From: Streptomyces sp. 549
GTDB lineage: Bacteria > Actinomycetota > Actinomycetes > Streptomycetales > Streptomycetaceae
DNA length: 64,000 nt
Assembly (NCBI RefSeq): GCF_030124175.1
Contig: NZ_JASKMT010000002.1
Span: forward strand, 310,001 to 374,000
Reading direction: 5' to 3'
This document shows, one piece after another, positions 62,697 to 64,000 of the stretch (its first letter is position 1; each line of letters begins with the position of its first letter). The notes beneath the pieces are model-generated. The model did not search any database, was not told where the DNA came from, and saw nothing but the letters and a program-made list of their open reading frames with translations. Both the position numbers and the translations under genes were made by a program.

Positions 62697-62973
62697 GTCC
62701 TTGTGCGCCCCCCTTCGGTCGCGGCCCGGAGCCCCGAGCTCCCAGGGCCGCCGCCCTACGGCGACCGCCTCCCCGTGTGCTTCCCAGTGGCGAGCGCCCC
62801 TGCGGTGAGCGGTGCCGCCCTCCCGCCCGCTGTCTCCCCGCGCCGAAGACGGTCAACCGCGCACCGGTGTCACTCGAACGGGGGGTGTTGCCGCGTCGGG
62901 GGCTCTTTTCGAACCCGCATTCGATAGCGTGTCGGGTGTTGTGGTGGGTGCAGCGGGCAGGAGGGGGATGGGG

Positions 62974-63906
62974 GTGCCAAGGCGAATGGTGCGACGCATC
63001 GATGTCACCGGCAGGGGCGGAGTGCGCCTGGCTGCCTGGGAGTTCACCGATCCTCCGAAGGAACAGCCCGAGGTCGGGCGCCGGTCCGGCGCGCCCTCGG
63101 GGCAACGGCCTGGCAGCGGCGTCCTGTTACTGCACGGCCTGATGGGCCGGGCCTCGCACTGGGCGACCACCGCCCGCTGGCTGTCCGGCAGTTACCGCGC
63201 GGTCTGCCTGGACCAGCGCGGCCACGGTCGCAGCGACAAGCCCTCCGAAGGACCCTTCGACCGCGAGTCGTTCGTCGCCGACGCGGAGGCCGCGATCGAG
63301 CAGCTGGGTCTGGGACCGGTCGCGCTCATCGGTCACTCCATGGGCGCGCTGACGGCCTGGCAGCTCGCCGCGAAGCGGCCCGACCTGGTGCGCTCCCTGG
63401 TGATCTGCGACATGCGCGCCTCCCCGCTGGGCGAGCAGTCGCAGCGGGAGTGGGAGCAGTGGTTCGAGCACTGGCCGCTGCCGTTCGCCACCCTCGCCGA
63501 CGTGCGGCGCTGGTTCGGTGAGGAGGACCCGACGCTGGAGCGGCCCAACCCCTCCCGCGGCGACTTCTACGCCGAGGTGATGGCCGAGCGGTCCGACGGC
63601 TGGCGGCCGGTGTTCTCCCGCCGCCAGATGCTGCTGGCCCGCGAGACCTGGGTCTACGACGCGCACTGGGAGGAGCTGGCACAGGTGCGCTGCCCCGCGC
63701 TGGTGGTGCGCGGCGTGGACGGCGAACTGGGCCGGGCGGAGGCCCAGGAGATGGTCCGCGTGCTGCCGCGCGGCAGCTACGCGGAGGTCTCGGACGCCGG
63801 CCACCTCGTGCACTACGACCAGCCCGACGGCTGGCGGGTCGCCGTCGAGCCGTTCCTGCGCCGCACGATGGCGGCCGGCGACGAGGAGGGCGTCATCCCT
63901 TGCTGA
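62974..63906 (+). CDS. Alpha/beta-hydrolase fold protein
   Basis: 310 aa. Oxyanion-hole L-L-L-H-G-L-M-G (near 51), D-Q-R-G-H-G-R-S-D-K (near 82), nucleophile elbow G-H-S-M-G (Ser near 122), and C-terminal His in D-A-G-H-L-V-H-Y-D (near 283). The acid is probably the Asp of V-R-G-V-D-G-E-L. Substrate unknown (esterase, lactonase or C-C hydrolase). GTG 62974 is 9 nt after AGGAGG; ATG 62968 is too close to it. A long, structured upstream region may control it. It overlaps the convergent gene at the window end by 14 bp. Confidence 0.85.
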   Translation: MPRRMVRRIDVTGRGGVRLAAWEFTDPPKEQPEVGRRSGAPSGQRPGSGVLLLHGLMGRASHWATTARWLSGSYRAVCLDQRGHGRSDKPSEGPFDRESFVADAEAAIEQLGLGPVALIGHSMGALTAWQLAAKRPDLVRSLVICDMRASPLGEQSQREWEQWFEHWPLPFATLADVRRWFGEEDPTLERPNPSRGDFYAEVMAERSDGWRPVFSRRQMLLARETWVYDAHWEELAQVRCPALVVRGVDGELGRAEAQEMVRVLPRGSYAEVSDAGHLVHYDQPDGWRVAVEPFLRRTMAAGDEEGVIPC

Positions 63907-64000
63907 CGGCGGTGAGGATCTCCGGCAGCCGCCGGGCGGTGCGCGGCGCGGCCAGCTTGAGACCGGCCACGGCAACCAGCAGCCCGTAGCCGATGCCCAC
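63893..64000 (-). CDS. 3' end of a minus-strand gene (partial)
   Basis: The last 35 codons and stop (TCA at 63893-63895 on the plus strand). The visible end has a hydrophobic stretch (G-Y-G-L-L-V-A-V-A-G-L) then a basic tail (A-P-R-T-A-R-R-L-P-E-I-L). It overlaps the hydrolase stop by 14 bp. The gene starts beyond the window; family not identifiable. Confidence 0.55.
   Translation of the reverse strand: MGIGYGLLVAVAGLKLAAPRTARRLPEILTAVSKG

Noticed and set aside
62646..62927. 93-codon plus-strand frame before the hydrolase
   Set aside because: Pro/Arg/Ser-rich, no ribosome site, and its DNA is explained by the hairpins of the candidate leader.

Overview
The window is about 72-74% GC by eye. 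Genes are densely packed with strong third-position G/C, GTG and TTG starts are common, and many genes look leaderless. Gene content includes the futalosine menaquinone pathway, F420 enzymes, DmdR-type DtxR, DUF3027, DUF2530 and DUF2771. All of this points to a Streptomyces or close relative, in the chromosomal core rather than an arm. From memory (not checked), the order mqnD-mqnB-DUF2771-MFS-DUF3027 ... serC ... acyl-CoA carboxylase-citrate synthase-pdxH ... SIS protein-dmdR1-hydrolase follows S. coelicolor SCO4325-SCO4395.

Layout. 1-8.5 kb is the most accessory-looking part: a RidA protein, a DUF1266 protein, two aminoglycoside-phosphotransferase-fold proteins, a NUDIX relic, an XPB helicase, and an RloA-like ATPase with a frameshifted RloB partner. 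8.5-24.5 kb is core: XPB/Ssl2 N-terminal-like protein, HAAS-type membrane protein, HAD phosphatase, cold-shock protein, HATPase, mqnD/mqnB, DUF2771 lipoprotein, MFS, DUF3027, a sacsin-like GHKL ATPase, serC and a PPOX/F420 protein. 24.5-38.4 kb holds membrane and secreted proteins, a CtpE-like P-type ATPase, a VanZ relic, a MarR-MFS pair, thpR, an aldo/keto reductase and an AraC regulator. 38.8-42.8 kb carries a fused FAD/Fe-S oxidase and a secreted trypsin-like protease. 42.9-51.7 kb is a catabolic island: an XRE-cupin regulator facing an operon of AtuA, acyl-CoA carboxylase beta and alpha, acyl-CoA dehydrogenase, enoyl-CoA hydratase and TetR. Then come a VapBC pair, citrate synthase, pdxH, large-subunit catalase, an FtsW/RodA protein, a PAS/GAF protein, a SIS-domain sugar-phosphate enzyme, dmdR1 and an alpha/beta hydrolase.

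How genes work together. mqnB and mqnD act in one pathway and overlap. The carboxylase operon has the enzyme set for beta-methyl-branched acyl-CoA breakdown and faces its likely repressor across a region rich in palindromes. The MarR gene and its exporter share a leaderless promoter covered by a perfect inverted repeat. The SIS-domain gene has a near-consensus DasR site between its -35 and -10 boxes.

Signals I consider most worth a second look: a 12-codon orphan mini-gene with very good expression signals next to an 83-nt three-way-junction structure (58.9-59.2 kb); the DasR-like site; a hairpin hiding the ribosome site of the DUF6518 gene; the XRE/AtuA operator region; a possible attenuator upstream of the last hydrolase; and the broken RloAB pair with a large palindrome in front. 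I saw no transposase, integrase, phage gene, rRNA, tRNA, CRISPR array or biosynthetic core enzyme.
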